A DNA stretch of 64,000 bases from Rodentibacter sp. Ppn85 (GTDB lineage: Bacteria > Pseudomonadota > Gammaproteobacteria > Enterobacterales > Pasteurellaceae). This document shows positions 43,714-54,126 of the stretch, piece after piece (positions within the stretch are counted from its first letter, which is position 1; each line of letters begins with the position of its first letter). The position numbers and the translations under genes are program-made. Where the stretch lies: assembly GCF_001999335.1 (NCBI RefSeq), contig NZ_MLHS01000038.1:1-64000 (forward strand), given 5' to 3'. Under the pieces are notes generated by a model that worked only from the letters and a program-made list of their open reading frames with translations, had not been told where the DNA came from and did not search any database.

Positions 43714-43835
43714 TGTAGGGACGTACGTAGTACGGTCCTAGTCGATAAGCGATTGAAATTATTGATATTAGACCACAACGCAGCCCTACGCTCACATTAA
43801 CATATACAATTTTGTACAACTGCTACATAATACCG
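43714..43835. repeat. dispersed MITE-like repeat, copy 2
   Basis: TGTAGGGAC (43714-43722) and ACATAATACCG (43825-43835) repeat the ends of the segment at 69-182. Internal GGGACGTACGTAGTACGGTCC is itself palindromic. A partial match to the right end (TGCTACATAATAC) also overlaps the kefC-like stop at 14714-14726. No gene is seen in 43637-43867. Confidence 0.45.
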
Positions 43836-43867
43836 AAAACTCGTATAACCTCGCTGTCCGCTTGTTT

Positions 43868-44803
43868 TTAACCATTCCAAAAATACCGAATAATATGAAA
43901 GAAAATAGGGGCTGAGAAACAGACAGAGTCCATTCTATCAAGCATTCCACCGTGTCCGTTTATCATTTTTCCCCAGTCTTTTACACCGTGGTCGCGTTTA
44001 ATCGCAGACATCACCAAACCGCCTAAAAAGCCCATTATGCAGACAATAAAACCAATCAGCCCTGCCTGCCAATAAGTAAATGGCGTAATTGGTGCCATCA
44101 ACATTGCAACTACAGTGGCGGAGATAATACCACCGACAGTGCCTGAAATAGTTTTAGAGGGTGAAAGGCTCGGCATAATTTTGGGACCGCCAAGCAATTT
44201 CCCCCAAATATACTGCAGTACATCGCTGGACTGCACAGTGGCAATCATAAAAATCACTAGCAATATATTGTTTTCATTGTTGAAATTATCCAAATTCAAA
44301 AAGAGCAAAGCGGGAACATGAGAAATACAGAAAATACAGATCATTGTCATCCATTGGGTTTTCGCTGTGCGGGCGAGGAATTGCTCGGTATTTCCACTAA
44401 GACTACCTATAATCGGTAACAACAAAAAACCATAAACGGGAATGAAGATGGAAAACATACCGTACCATTGCACTAACACAAGGTAGTATTGTATCGGTAA
44501 CAATAAATAGAAACATGCCACCATACTGTAATAATCGCAACGTTTACGATAAATCACTGTCATAAATTCACGCAGCGCGATGAAGGAAATCAGAAAAAAG
44601 AGAATTGTTGCGCCAATGCGTCCAAACAGAAAAGCGATAAATAGCACTCCGGTCATTACCCACCACGCATTAATACGGGCGACTAAATTAGCAACAGTAC
44701 TGTTTTCTTCGCCATATTTACTCGTAAGCAGCCGTCCGACGGTACTCGCTACAATCAGTAAACCAAACACTACGGCAAAAATAAAAGTTGTTTGCGCCAA
44801 CAT
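43868..44803 (-). CDS. CdsA-like phosphatidate cytidylyltransferase (YnbB-like)
   Basis: 311 aa, about eight membrane spans. The CDP-diglyceride synthetase signature is present (SPSKTISGTVGGIISA, then HGVKDWGKMINGHGGMLDRMDS). It should make CDP-diacylglycerol from phosphatidate. A second such gene would be expected elsewhere as the housekeeping cdsA. Last gene of a six-gene operon. The ATG at 44803 shares a base with the PlsC-like stop (TGATG); a GTG at 44806 is the alternative. Confidence 0.85.
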   Translation of the reverse strand: MLAQTTFIFAVVFGLLIVASTVGRLLTSKYGEENSTVANLVARINAWWVMTGVLFIAFLFGRIGATILFFLISFIALREFMTVIYRKRCDYYSMVACFYLLLPIQYYLVLVQWYGMFSIFIPVYGFLLLPIIGSLSGNTEQFLARTAKTQWMTMICIFCISHVPALLFLNLDNFNNENNILLVIFMIATVQSSDVLQYIWGKLLGGPKIMPSLSPSKTISGTVGGIISATVVAMLMAPITPFTYWQAGLIGFIVCIMGFLGGLVMSAIKRDHGVKDWGKMINGHGGMLDRMDSVCFSAPIFFHIIRYFWNG

Positions 44804-45456
44804 CACGGTTTCTCCTCTGTTTGATTTAGATTTAAGGCTAACAAAGCGTTCGTTGTACGATCTAGAAAGGCCTGTTTTGCTTCATTGTCAGCTAACTTTA
44901 ACGGCTCGCCAATATAGACATCACACAAAAGCGGAATAGGCAGCCATTTTCCTTTAGGCAGCACATGACTGATGTTATCAATCCAAATTGGTACAAATTC
45001 TATATCGGGATTTTGTTGGGCGAGGTAATAAATACCGGATTTAAACGGCAAAAGCGGTTGATTTTCATCGGTATTTCTCGTGCCTTCTGGAAAAATAATC
45101 AATGAATGATGCCGTAAAGCTTCGCTCATCAATGTGATGGCTGTTTCGGGGCTTTCGCTTTGTCGGGCAATTAATACACCATTAAAAACCTGTTGAATAA
45201 TAAAACGGCGCAAACGGTTTTTTTGCCAATACTCAGCGGCGGCAACGGGGCGGGTTTCCATTCTCCAGGTTTGAGGGAGCGATACCCACACCAACATAAA
45301 ATCGCCGTGACTGCTGTGATTGGCATAATAAACTTTTTGCTTCGGGCTGAAGGTTAATTGCTTTTCCGATTGCGGGCGTATGCCTGTAACAAAAGAAACG
45401 AAATAACATAAACAACCATCAATAACACGAGCTAATAAACGGGAAAAAAATTGCAT
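44803..45456 (-). CDS. PlsC-like 1-acylglycerol-3-phosphate acyltransferase
   Basis: 217 aa. The acyltransferase motif NHSSHGD (H-x4-D) lies near residue 46 and FPEGTRNTDENQPL near 128, with VPIWIDNI later. One N-terminal hydrophobic segment. It should make phosphatidate, the substrate of the CdsA-like enzyme that follows. The ATG at 45456 with GGAGA is preferred; the frame upstream runs into the preceding gene. Confidence 0.85.
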   Translation of the reverse strand: MQFFSRLLARVIDGCLCYFVSFVTGIRPQSEKQLTFSPKQKVYYANHSSHGDFMLVWVSLPQTWRMETRPVAAAEYWQKNRLRRFIIQQVFNGVLIARQSESPETAITLMSEALRHHSLIIFPEGTRNTDENQPLLPFKSGIYYLAQQNPDIEFVPIWIDNISHVLPKGKWLPIPLLCDVYIGEPLKLADNEAKQAFLDRTTNALLALNLNQTEEKP

Positions 45457-45464
45457 AATGTCTC

Positions 45465-45824
45465 CTAAATCAGCCATAACGCCAGTTGTGCCAAGGTAGC
45501 AAATAACGCTGCATACCACAGACGAATCGCCCCTTTTGCTCTCTGAAAAATATCTCGTTCGGTAGTTTGTTTCATTAACCCTAACATCAATAAAGTGCGG
45601 TCAAAATCGGTAAAGTTTGTCATATGCATAAAAATGCGCCGATCAAATTCAAGGCGAATATGCAGATAGAGTAAGCCCGTCGCTAATATCGCATTCAGCC
45701 CGATATAATGTGCCGTTACAAAACTTATAGCCAATAAAACAACATTCAGTATCGCCAAATAGCGGGCGGTAATAAGAAAATGAGCGGTAGTTTTGGCAGT
45801 AGTGTCTGCTAGTTCATTTGTCAT
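45465..45824 (-). CDS. small membrane protein, 119 aa, in the lipid operon
   Basis: Three hydrophobic segments (about 20-37, 40-57 and 101-118) separated by a basic/aromatic loop (IRLEFDRRIFMHMTNFTD). No family is recognised. It overlaps the phosphatase gene by 4 bp and ends 8 bp before the PlsC-like gene, so it is part of the operon. E. coli ynbABCD has no equivalent. Confidence 0.65.
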   Translation of the reverse strand: MTNELADTTAKTTAHFLITARYLAILNVVLLAISFVTAHYIGLNAILATGLLYLHIRLEFDRRIFMHMTNFTDFDRTLLMLGLMKQTTERDIFQRAKGAIRLWYAALFATLAQLALWLI

Positions 45825-47113
45825 TTGGTTTTCTCTTGATACAGTTTATCGGCTTGCAAAATTGTTTGACGAAGTGCATCAGATACGACTATTTGTGGGC
45901 GGACTTGTTTTACAAGCATAATAGCTTGATCCAGATCCTTCATTTTATGAGTGGCAAGTAGCCAGGTTAGCACCACGGCGGCACTGCGTCCGTAACCCAA
46001 AGCACAACAAACCAATACTGAAGAATGAGTTTGTTGCAAGCAATCTAATTTTTCTACGGCTTTGCAAAGATCTTCTGCACTTGGAGATATTAAATCGAGC
46101 ATTAACATTTGTTCGTAAGCATCCGGCGGACTCAGGCAAGGTAGTTCGGCACAACAATCAAGCACCGCTTCAAATTTACGACTAACAATGATCGAACCGA
46201 CGGAAATATTCTCAAAAATGACCGCACTTTTCGGTTTTCCCCACAACCAATAGACAATATTAAGCCTCGCACCGAGGAGATAAGGCAGTCCCAATGCACA
46301 AGTTGCAACGGAAAGTTTACCGTTTTCCTGCTTTTGGAAAATTTGTACTCCTCGTCCATAAGCAAGCACCACCAAACAAAGTGCAACTGCTCCCCATATC
46401 ATCCATAACCACGCACCACCCAAACATGCCAATAGTAAGCAAGCCACTGCTCCTAAGCCATAATAACTCATTAAACGACGATGGTAAGCGGTCAGGTTTT
46501 GGGAGGATGGTGCAAAAATTGGGGCGATTCCCCATTCGGGGAGCAACCACAATACCGCAAAACCGACTAATCCGCCTGTGGGCAAATCTAAAAAATGATG
46601 TTGGTAGGTGGTGAGAATTGAGACTGCAATGAGCCCAAACCAAAAGCATAGTAATAACCGCCATTTCGGGAACGCCTGCCAATAAAATGCACCGACAACA
46701 ATAGTTAGAATAATATGCAAAGAAGGAGCTTGGTTATACGGTTGATCAAAACCGGCCAGAGATTCAAACAAAAAGCCGGCAATCCCCGTCGTTTCAGGTT
46801 TTTGCCAACTGATTTGGAGTGGAAAAAACAAAAAGCCGAGAACAGCAATGCCTTGAGCAAGTAGCAAACGTGCCGCATAACGACGCAATTGAGCCGGATC
46901 TTGACAGAGAAAAAATACTAAAGCATAAAGTAGATTAAGTGACCAATACGGCACAATTGTCCACGTAAGAAAAGGAATCCGATGTTCCCAATCGAACACA
47001 ATTTCAGGCACATTTTCTCGCTGTGCAGTCAGAAAATTAGTGAAACCATAGCTGGCGTAGAAAATTGTACCTACGCCGAGCAGATAACCCAGGCGGGTTT
47101 TGAAATTGATCAT
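45821..47113 (-). CDS. PAP2-type phosphatase fused to dual-specificity phosphatase (YnbD-like)
   Basis: 430 aa, the same length as E. coli YnbD. Residues 1-260 are membrane spans with PAP2-like motifs (APSLHIILTIVVGAF and LTTYQHHFLDLPTGG). The C-terminal domain has the phosphatase P-loop CALGYGRSA (C-x5-R). It probably dephosphorylates a lipid head-group intermediate. Overlaps by 4 bp with genes on both sides. Confidence 0.82.
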   Translation of the reverse strand: MINFKTRLGYLLGVGTIFYASYGFTNFLTAQRENVPEIVFDWEHRIPFLTWTIVPYWSLNLLYALVFFLCQDPAQLRRYAARLLLAQGIAVLGFLFFPLQISWQKPETTGIAGFLFESLAGFDQPYNQAPSLHIILTIVVGAFYWQAFPKWRLLLCFWFGLIAVSILTTYQHHFLDLPTGGLVGFAVLWLLPEWGIAPIFAPSSQNLTAYHRRLMSYYGLGAVACLLLACLGGAWLWMIWGAVALCLVVLAYGRGVQIFQKQENGKLSVATCALGLPYLLGARLNIVYWLWGKPKSAVIFENISVGSIIVSRKFEAVLDCCAELPCLSPPDAYEQMLMLDLISPSAEDLCKAVEKLDCLQQTHSSVLVCCALGYGRSAAVVLTWLLATHKMKDLDQAIMLVKQVRPQIVVSDALRQTILQADKLYQEKTK

Positions 47114-48855
47114 TTAGTTTTAATCGCAAGGCTCACGGTGAAAATGCCGTCTTCATCAATCCATTGATGAATTTTTTGAAAACCCGCTTGCTCCACAAGT
47201 TGATCCATTTCTTGCTGACTACGGCGACGCATCACCCAATTTGGGCTACCGTCCTTATGACTGGTTAAACAACGGGCGATTAATTCCAATTGCGGATGCC
47301 ATGGTTGTCCCGTATAAATCAAATAACCGCCTTGTTCAATTGCTTCACCAAAACCGTTGAGCGAATGCATAATCAAATCGTTATCGGCAAAAAGTTCATG
47401 TAAACCTGAAACGATACCCAAGGTTGGACGAGGACTGAGATCTTGATAATTTGTAGGATCAAAGGCATTCACCTCATTAAACGTTGCAATATCTTGCAAG
47501 CCCCGTTCAGCGATCAACTTGCGTCCCGCCTCTACATTAATTGGGCTGTAATCACGCAAACGCACAGAATCGGGCTGATTTTGTGCGGTTAATGCATCCA
47601 ATACGTAACGCCCATGCCCCGAAGCAATATCCAACACGTGAACAGGCTTACCGGCTTCCCGCAATTTTTGCATTGCAAGACTAATAGCTTTGGCAATATT
47701 CACTTTACGTTGGCGAATACCGCGCCAACCAATCGCATTCAAATAATTTTTATCGACCAAGCGTCCGAAAGCATTAGAACCTTGCGGCTGATTTTGATAA
47801 ACGTAATCTAATGTGCTACCTGAATCATAGCCCGTTTCTTTTCCTATACGTAAGCCTTCGCTCCAACGTGCACCAAGTCTCATTAATGCTCGATAGGCTG
47901 TCCAAAATAAACCACGGGTCGAATAAGGCGATAACGGTGTGGCGAGTACATCAGCCTCCACACGGCTTGGTCCGGTAATGTGGGCTTGAGTGCAATCCAC
48001 CCTTTGCACAGGCTCATCAAAACGGGCTCGGATAAAACGGCGCATTGGGGTGAAAACCAAATGATTGTTTTCTTCGCCTAAAGTGTCGTGATAAAACCCG
48101 TCCATTACATAACGTTCTTTAATACGGCTGCCTAAATGATTGTAGAAATCGTGCTGCGGTTTGTGATGTACCACCCAATCCGCACCGGAGATAAAAAGCT
48201 GAATTGGCGTGGTGATGGCTTGTGCATCAGCCACTACTCTGTCCGCCGCCTCATACAAACCAAGCAAAATACGGGTGGAAATGGCACGGGTAATGAGCGG
48301 ATCTTGATTAAAACTGTTTTGGCGGGCTTTGTTGTGGGTCAAATAATGGGCTTTCACATAGCTATTTACAAAGAAATTACCACGTAATTTTGACCACAAT
48401 GCCAAGCCGGTACGGGCAAACGGAACATAAAGTTTTACCTTAAATGCAGGCGATGCCAACACGGCACAACGAATTTTAGGCGCATAATCGTGCAGCCAAG
48501 CGGAAACTAAAACAGCTCCCACACTTTGTGCAATCACACAAATGTTTTCAGGGGCAATCCGATATTCACGTTCGATATGCTGCATAAATGCTTGAATATC
48601 TGACACGGAGGTAGCAAAACTCGGACTATCGCCACGCTCACCGGGACTATTGCCGTGTCCACGTGCATCCCAAGCAAAATAGGCGAAATCATCAAAACCC
48701 AACTCATCAGCCACAAACATTATTCGTCCCGAGTGTTCGTGCCCTCGGTGAAATAACACAATCGCTTTATCTTGGCTGCCATCTTTGGCGGGACGATAAC
48801 GATAAAACAATTCGGTATTGTCTGCTGTTTTGAAAAATTTTTCTTGTTCTTCCAT
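47110..48855 (-). CDS. alpha/beta hydrolase fused to methyltransferase-like domain (YnbC-like)
   Basis: 581 aa, like E. coli YnbC. Residues 1-290 are a lysophospholipase-type hydrolase: WDARGHGNSPG, nucleophile Ser in VIAQSVGAVL, and a His in FYHDTLGEE. Residues 330-581 look like a SAM-dependent methyltransferase, with motif I VLDIASGHGRYVLDAL. It may remodel or methylate the lipid made by the operon. Roles of the two domains are inferred from family. Confidence 0.82.
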   Translation of the reverse strand: MEEQEKFFKTADNTELFYRYRPAKDGSQDKAIVLFHRGHEHSGRIMFVADELGFDDFAYFAWDARGHGNSPGERGDSPSFATSVSDIQAFMQHIEREYRIAPENICVIAQSVGAVLVSAWLHDYAPKIRCAVLASPAFKVKLYVPFARTGLALWSKLRGNFFVNSYVKAHYLTHNKARQNSFNQDPLITRAISTRILLGLYEAADRVVADAQAITTPIQLFISGADWVVHHKPQHDFYNHLGSRIKERYVMDGFYHDTLGEENNHLVFTPMRRFIRARFDEPVQRVDCTQAHITGPSRVEADVLATPLSPYSTRGLFWTAYRALMRLGARWSEGLRIGKETGYDSGSTLDYVYQNQPQGSNAFGRLVDKNYLNAIGWRGIRQRKVNIAKAISLAMQKLREAGKPVHVLDIASGHGRYVLDALTAQNQPDSVRLRDYSPINVEAGRKLIAERGLQDIATFNEVNAFDPTNYQDLSPRPTLGIVSGLHELFADNDLIMHSLNGFGEAIEQGGYLIYTGQPWHPQLELIARCLTSHKDGSPNWVMRRRSQQEMDQLVEQAGFQKIHQWIDEDGIFTVSLAIKTK

Positions 48856-48938
48856 TGTTTTTTCCTTGTAGAGCGGGCAGATTTGCCCGTCGATCTAAAT
48901 ATTATTTAAGGCTCAAGGCAGTCTTTATCCAAGCATTT

Positions 48939-49541
48939 TTACGAAGTAGTCGCCAATCCTCGTTTTACTCGGTTATAAGCAGTTAAAATTAAGGCAAGAT
49001 TTGCAAGCCAAAACAAGCTGCTCAAATAAATAGACAGTTCGCCAAAATAAGCGTATGCCAAACCTAGCGCACCAATCAAAAAAGCGCGATCGCTTTTACC
49101 CAAAGGTCCGTCATAACGCCGCCCATTACCATGAACTTGCCCTAAAACGCCACAAAACTCAGTGATTATTGCCAAGAAAATAAAGCCCATCACAGATTCT
49201 GCCGAAAATGGTGTGACAAAGGCAAAAGGTAAATAGAGTGCGGCATCGGCAACAACATCGGTTATTTCATTCAAATAGCCGCCTAAATCAGATTTTTGGT
49301 TAAACTCCCGAGCCAACATACCGTCAATCGCATTCAATGCCATTCGTAAAAAAAGCCAAATCGGTAACAGGTAAAATAGGCTGGAAATAGAAGAGAAAAG
49401 GGTCAGAATCATTCCCCAAAAGAGCGAGAAACCACAGGCAAACAAAGTTACTTGATTGGCAGTTATTCCCCATTGCTCAAGACGTTTCACCAATGGGCGC
49501 AATAAGTTTTGAAAGGTCGGTTTGAGTTGATAAATACTCAT
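48939..49541 (-). CDS. CDP-alcohol phosphatidyltransferase (YnbA-like)
   Basis: 200 aa, about six spans. The motif reads AIDGMLAREFNQKSDLGGYLNEITDVVAD: D-G-x2-A-R-x8-G-x3-(x)D-x3-D. The first Asp of the usual D-x2-D-G is Asn here (NAID), as may be seen in this branch. It should join CDP-diacylglycerol to a polyol or amino alcohol. First gene of the operon, with ATG at 49541; 83 bp separate it from the next gene. Confidence 0.85.
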   Translation of the reverse strand: MSIYQLKPTFQNLLRPLVKRLEQWGITANQVTLFACGFSLFWGMILTLFSSISSLFYLLPIWLFLRMALNAIDGMLAREFNQKSDLGGYLNEITDVVADAALYLPFAFVTPFSAESVMGFIFLAIITEFCGVLGQVHGNGRRYDGPLGKSDRAFLIGALGLAYAYFGELSIYLSSLFWLANLALILTAYNRVKRGLATTS

Positions 49542-49761
49542 AATCGTCCCCGAAGGAAGAATTTTCAGTAATATAACCGAGATGTTCAGGAAAGGCAAAC
49601 AAAGGAATCAAACTGACTTTACAAAAGAGTTTGATGTTACAACAAAAATAAACAAAACCATTGTATGGATTATTGAGGCATGAGTTTTGCACAATTACTA
49701 TATAATATAGACACTTTGTGCAAACCCACTGCTATTCAAAGCACGACGATACCCCTTTGCT

Positions 49762-50706
49762 TTAATTCACTTCTTTAATTCGCAATTCTTTCGGCACTTC
49801 AAAGAACATATTTTCTTCTAGCCCTTGGAGCTCTTCTAATTTATTCGCTCCCAATTCTTTTAAGCGGGCAATAATGGATTGCACTAATTCCTCCGGAGCA
49901 GAAGCTCCCGCGGTAATCCCGATAGTTTGTACTTTATCAAACCACGCTGCTTGAATATCCGCAGGATCATCAAGCAGCTGTGATTTAACTCCCATACGGG
50001 AGGCTAATTCTGCTAAGCGGTTAGAATTTGAGGAGTTTTTGGAACCCACCACCAAAACTAAATCCGATAATTTCGCCAACTCACGTACGGCTGCTTGTCG
50101 GTTTGTTGTGGCATAGCAAATATCATTTTTGTGTGGTCCTTGGATTGACGGATATTTTTCTTTTAATGCATGAATAGTTTCAGCGGTATCATCTAAAGAA
50201 AGGGTGGTTTGAGTCATAAATGTCAATTCATCGTTTTCTTGCACAGGTAAACGGGCAATATCTTCCGCACTTTCAATCAGATAAATCCCACCTTCACCAT
50301 TGCTGTATTGCCCCATCGTACCTTCTACTTCCGGATGACCTTTATGCCCAATAAGAATCGCTTTTGTCCCTTTTCTACTTGCGCGAGCCACTTGCATATG
50401 TACTTTGGTCACTAGCGGGCAAGTGGCATCAAAGACTTTTAATTGGCGATCTTTGGCTTCTTGGCGTACTGCTTGAGAAACACCATGAGCAGAAAAAATC
50501 ACAATGGCACCATCCGGCACTTCGCTCAATTCCTCCACAAAAATGGCGCCGCGTTCACGTAACCCGTTCACCACAAAACGGTTATGCACAACTTCGTGAC
50601 GCACATAAATCGGCGCCCCGTGAATTTCAAGGGCGAGTTCTACAATACTGATGGCTCGATCAACACCGGCACAAAATCCGCGCGGATTGGCTAAAATTAT
50701 TTTCAT
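49762..50706 (-). CDS. ispH: 4-hydroxy-3-methylbut-2-enyl diphosphate reductase
   Basis: Last enzyme of the MEP pathway, making IPP and DMAPP with a [4Fe-4S] cluster. 314 aa. The three cluster cysteines are in [22 protein letters not shown] and [11 protein letters not shown]. The catalytic Glu is in the AGAS..EELVQSI region's upstream loop as in relatives. It overlaps lspA by 4 bp and ends the ribF-ileS-lspA-ispH operon. Confidence 0.97.
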   Translation of the reverse strand: MKIILANPRGFCAGVDRAISIVELALEIHGAPIYVRHEVVHNRFVVNGLRERGAIFVEELSEVPDGAIVIFSAHGVSQAVRQEAKDRQLKVFDATCPLVTKVHMQVARASRKGTKAILIGHKGHPEVEGTMGQYSNGEGGIYLIESAEDIARLPVQENDELTFMTQTTLSLDDTAETIHALKEKYPSIQGPHKNDICYATTNRQAAVRELAKLSDLVLVVGSKNSSNSNRLAELASRMGVKSQLLDDPADIQAAWFDKVQTIGITAGASAPEELVQSIIARLKELGANKLEELQGLEENMFFEVPKELRIKEVN

Positions 50707-51221
50707 TTTTGACCGCTCTTTTCTGTTTGTTTATCTTGTACTTTTTTCTTTTCGCTTTTAAATGCGTCTAGCATAAGCAAGCCGGCACCAATACAAATCG
50801 CCACATCTGCCATATTAAATACCGGATAATGATAAATATCCCAATAAAAATCTAGGAAATCGACCACAAAACCGTGATAGGTACGATCCACCATATTTGC
50901 CAATGCGCCACCAATAATCAGCGCATAGGCACTATTTTGTAATTTTTGCTCTGCCGTATTTTTCTTCAAAAAATACATCAACATCAAAGAAATACCAATA
51001 GCCAATACGATGAAAAAGTATTTTTGCCAGCCATCGTGATCCGCTAAAAAACTGAACGCCGCACCATAGTTACGCACATAAGTGAGATTAAATACCGGTA
51101 AAACATTCACACTTTCATATAAATCAAATTGTTGTACCACAAAATACTTCGTGAATAAATCAAGGGCAAAAGCCATCGCACTTAGCCAAAGAAAAGAGAG
51201 ACCGGATTTTGTTTTAGCCAT
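50703..51221 (-). CDS. lspA: lipoprotein signal peptidase II
   Basis: An inner-membrane aspartyl protease of 172 aa that removes signal peptides from prolipoproteins. Four spans, with the catalytic Asp pair in [18 protein letters not shown] and [10 protein letters not shown], and [13 protein letters not shown] before. Part of the ileS-lspA-ispH unit. A paired-uptake-signal stem lies between ileS and this gene. Confidence 0.97.
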   Translation of the reverse strand: MAKTKSGLSFLWLSAMAFALDLFTKYFVVQQFDLYESVNVLPVFNLTYVRNYGAAFSFLADHDGWQKYFFIVLAIGISLMLMYFLKKNTAEQKLQNSAYALIIGGALANMVDRTYHGFVVDFLDFYWDIYHYPVFNMADVAICIGAGLLMLDAFKSEKKKVQDKQTEKSGQK

Positions 51222-51242
51222 AAGAAATCCCTAAATAAATGA

Positions 51243-51270
51243 AAAGTGCGGTCAAAATCAACCGCACTTT
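51243..51270 (-). terminator. paired-uptake-signal stem between ileS and lspA
   Basis: AAAGTGCGGT (51243-51252) and ACCGCACTTT (51261-51270) form a 10-bp stem 15 bp after the ileS stop. On the - strand it is followed by TCATTTATTT, a weak U-tract. It may attenuate transcription into lspA-ispH rather than stop it. Confidence 0.5.
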
Positions 51271-51285
51271 GAATATGAAAATCAC

Positions 51286-54111
51286 CTATGCAAAACGGCG
51301 AATTTCACCATTACCCATCACGTTTTCCACACAACGAGGGCACAATGCCGGATGTTGCGGGTTGATACCGATTTTATCGGAATAGTGCCAACAACGCGGA
51401 CATTTTTCACCGTTGGAACGGAAAACACTCACGGCAATGCCTTCCAATTCTCCTTCGGCAACATCCACTGGTTTTTCCGCTAACGGTTTCACTTCCACTT
51501 TGGAGGTAATTAATACAAAACGCAACTCGTCGCCCAATTTTTCAAGCAATGCGCGATATTCGTCATTGGCATAAAGGATAACTTCCGCTTCCAAACCGCC
51601 ACCGATTACTTTGTCGTTACGGGCGATTTCCAAGACACGATTCACCTCGGAACGAACTTTAATCAGCTGTTGCCAGTAGGTATCGTCTAATTTTTCGTTT
51701 TCGCCTAAACCGAATAAACCGGTGTAAAATTCTTCGGTGAAAATAAACTCCGAACGTGGGTTTTCACCTTGTGGCAAGTACCCCCAAATTTCATCAGCGG
51801 TAAAGGAAAGAATCGGCGCCATCCAACGAACCAATGCTTCAGCAATGTGCCATAACGCCGTTTGACAGCTACGGCGGGCAAGACTATCCGCTTTGGTGGT
51901 GTATTGGCGATCCTTGATGATGTCCAAATAGAAAGATCCCATTTCCACAGAACAGAAACGCATCAATCGTTGCACCACGGCATGGAATTGATAATTATCG
52001 TAAGCCTCTTTAATTTCGTTTTGTGCCTCAAGTGCACAAGCCACCGCCCAACGGTCAAGGCTAATCATTTGTTCCGGTTTTACCGCATCCCGTTTCGGGT
52101 CAAAACCGTTTAAATTCGCTAATAAGAAACGTGCCGTGTTGCGAATACGACGATAGCTATCCGCCGCACGTTTTAGGATTTCATCTGACACCGTCATTTC
52201 ACCGGTATAATCCGTTGATGCGACCCATAAACGTAAAATATCACCGCCAAATTTATCCATAACTTCTTGCGGAGTTACGATATTGCCGATAGATTTAGAC
52301 ATTTTGCGCCCTTGACCATCCACGGTAAATCCGTGGGTCAATACTTGTTTATAAGGCGCTTGATTATCCGTTGCAGTGGAAAGCATTAATGACGACATAA
52401 ACCAGCCGCGGTGTTGGTCGGAACCTTCCAAGTACATATCAATCCCTTGACCGCTAAATTCGGGACGATTCGCCACCACAGAGGAATAGGTTGATCCGGA
52501 ATCGAACCACACGTCTAAAGTATCCGGTACTTTACGATAATGTTCTGCATCTGCGCCAAGCAATTCTTTTTCGTCCAGATCCCACCATGCTTGAATGCCT
52601 GATTGCTCGACACGTTTTGCCACTTCTTCCAATAATTCTAAGGTACGCGGATGTAATTCTTCCGTTTCTTTGTGTACAAACATCGTCATCGGCACGCCCC
52701 AAGTACGTTGGCGGGAAATACACCAGTCAGGACGATTTTCCACCATTTTTTCGATTCGTGCCTGCCCCCAATCCGGAATCCAACGCACGCCCTTAATTTC
52801 ACCTAAGGCGTTGGCACGCAGCCCTTGGGTTTCCATACCAATAAACCATTGTGGTGTGGCACGGAAGATAATCGGGGTTTTATGACGCCAGCAGTGCGGA
52901 TAACTATGCTTAATTTTTTCTACTTTCAGCAAATTATCCGTTTCTTGCAATTTTTCCACCACAAGCGGATTTGCCTCAAATACACCTTTGCCGGCAAAAA
53001 ATTCTGTAGTTGAAATAAATTTGCCGTCATTTGCCACAAGGCATGCCATTGGCAAATCATATTTTTGTCCTACAATAAAGTCGTCTAAACCGTGATCCGG
53101 GGCAGTATGTACTAAACCGGTACCACCGTCGGTCGTTACGTGATCGCCTAAAATCATTGGTACGGTAAAATCATAGAACGGATGGTGAAAACGCGACAAT
53201 TCAAGCTCTTTTCCTTTGACCGAACCCAAAATTTCCACTTGTTCCACGCCTACCGCTTTTGCTACATCTTCTACTAAATCAGCAGCTAAAATTACCCTCT
53301 CATCACCGAACTGAACCAGTTGATATTCCAGTTCCGCATTCACCGCAATAGCACGGTTAGACGGAATTGTCCAAGGCGTGGTTGTCCAAATTACCGCAGA
53401 AAGTTTGCCTCTGCCGTTACCTCGAGCATTAAATTTGGCTTCAATTTCATCCGCACTTTCTGCCGCAAAACGAACATAGATAGACGGTGAAACTTTATCT
53501 TCGTATTCTACTTCCGCTTCCGCCAAAGAAGAGGCACAATCTAAGCACCAATGAACCGGTTTCGATCCTTTGTATAAATGCCCGTTTGCAATCACTTTTC
53601 CAAGGGTACGAATAATATTGGCCTCCGTCTCAAAATTCATCGTAAGATACGGATTATCCCAATCGCCCAGCACACCTAAACGGATAAAATCTTTTTTCTG
53701 CCCTTCCACCTGCTCTGCCGCATATTCACGACATTTTTGACGAAATTCCGCCGCTGAAATTTTCTCGTTTGGTTTTCCTACCAAACCTTCCACTTTCAGC
53801 TCAATCGGTAAACCGTGACAATCCCAACCCGGGATATAAGGGGAATCAAAACCCAGTGCCGTCTTAGATTTAACAATAATATCTTTCAAAATTTTATTTA
53901 CCGCATGGCCGATATGAATACTACCGTTTGCATAAGGAGGACCATCGTGCAAAATAAAGGATTTTTTACCTTTTGAAGCTTCACGAATTTTTTGGTAAAG
54001 ATTTTTCTCATACCAATTTTGCAACATTACAGGCTCGCGCTTGGCTAAATCACCACGCATTGGAAAACCTGTTTCCGGTAAATTAAGCGTGTTTTTGTAA
54101 TCGACTGTCAT
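51286..54111 (-). CDS. ileS: isoleucyl-tRNA synthetase
   Basis: 941 aa class I synthetase. HIGH motif in [12 protein letters not shown], editing domain with [16 protein letters not shown] in [10 protein letters not shown], and a C-terminal zinc finger ([10 protein letters not shown] and CPRCVENV). The ATG at 54111 ([20 protein letters not shown]) matches relatives; a TTG four codons upstream is unlikely. It follows ribF by 15 bp. Confidence 0.98.
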   Translation of the reverse strand: MTVDYKNTLNLPETGFPMRGDLAKREPVMLQNWYEKNLYQKIREASKGKKSFILHDGPPYANGSIHIGHAVNKILKDIIVKSKTALGFDSPYIPGWDCHGLPIELKVEGLVGKPNEKISAAEFRQKCREYAAEQVEGQKKDFIRLGVLGDWDNPYLTMNFETEANIIRTLGKVIANGHLYKGSKPVHWCLDCASSLAEAEVEYEDKVSPSIYVRFAAESADEIEAKFNARGNGRGKLSAVIWTTTPWTIPSNRAIAVNAELEYQLVQFGDERVILAADLVEDVAKAVGVEQVEILGSVKGKELELSRFHHPFYDFTVPMILGDHVTTDGGTGLVHTAPDHGLDDFIVGQKYDLPMACLVANDGKFISTTEFFAGKGVFEANPLVVEKLQETDNLLKVEKIKHSYPHCWRHKTPIIFRATPQWFIGMETQGLRANALGEIKGVRWIPDWGQARIEKMVENRPDWCISRQRTWGVPMTMFVHKETEELHPRTLELLEEVAKRVEQSGIQAWWDLDEKELLGADAEHYRKVPDTLDVWFDSGSTYSSVVANRPEFSGQGIDMYLEGSDQHRGWFMSSLMLSTATDNQAPYKQVLTHGFTVDGQGRKMSKSIGNIVTPQEVMDKFGGDILRLWVASTDYTGEMTVSDEILKRAADSYRRIRNTARFLLANLNGFDPKRDAVKPEQMISLDRWAVACALEAQNEIKEAYDNYQFHAVVQRLMRFCSVEMGSFYLDIIKDRQYTTKADSLARRSCQTALWHIAEALVRWMAPILSFTADEIWGYLPQGENPRSEFIFTEEFYTGLFGLGENEKLDDTYWQQLIKVRSEVNRVLEIARNDKVIGGGLEAEVILYANDEYRALLEKLGDELRFVLITSKVEVKPLAEKPVDVAEGELEGIAVSVFRSNGEKCPRCWHYSDKIGINPQHPALCPRCVENVMGNGEIRRFA

Positions 54112-54126
54112 TTTATTTTCCAATTT

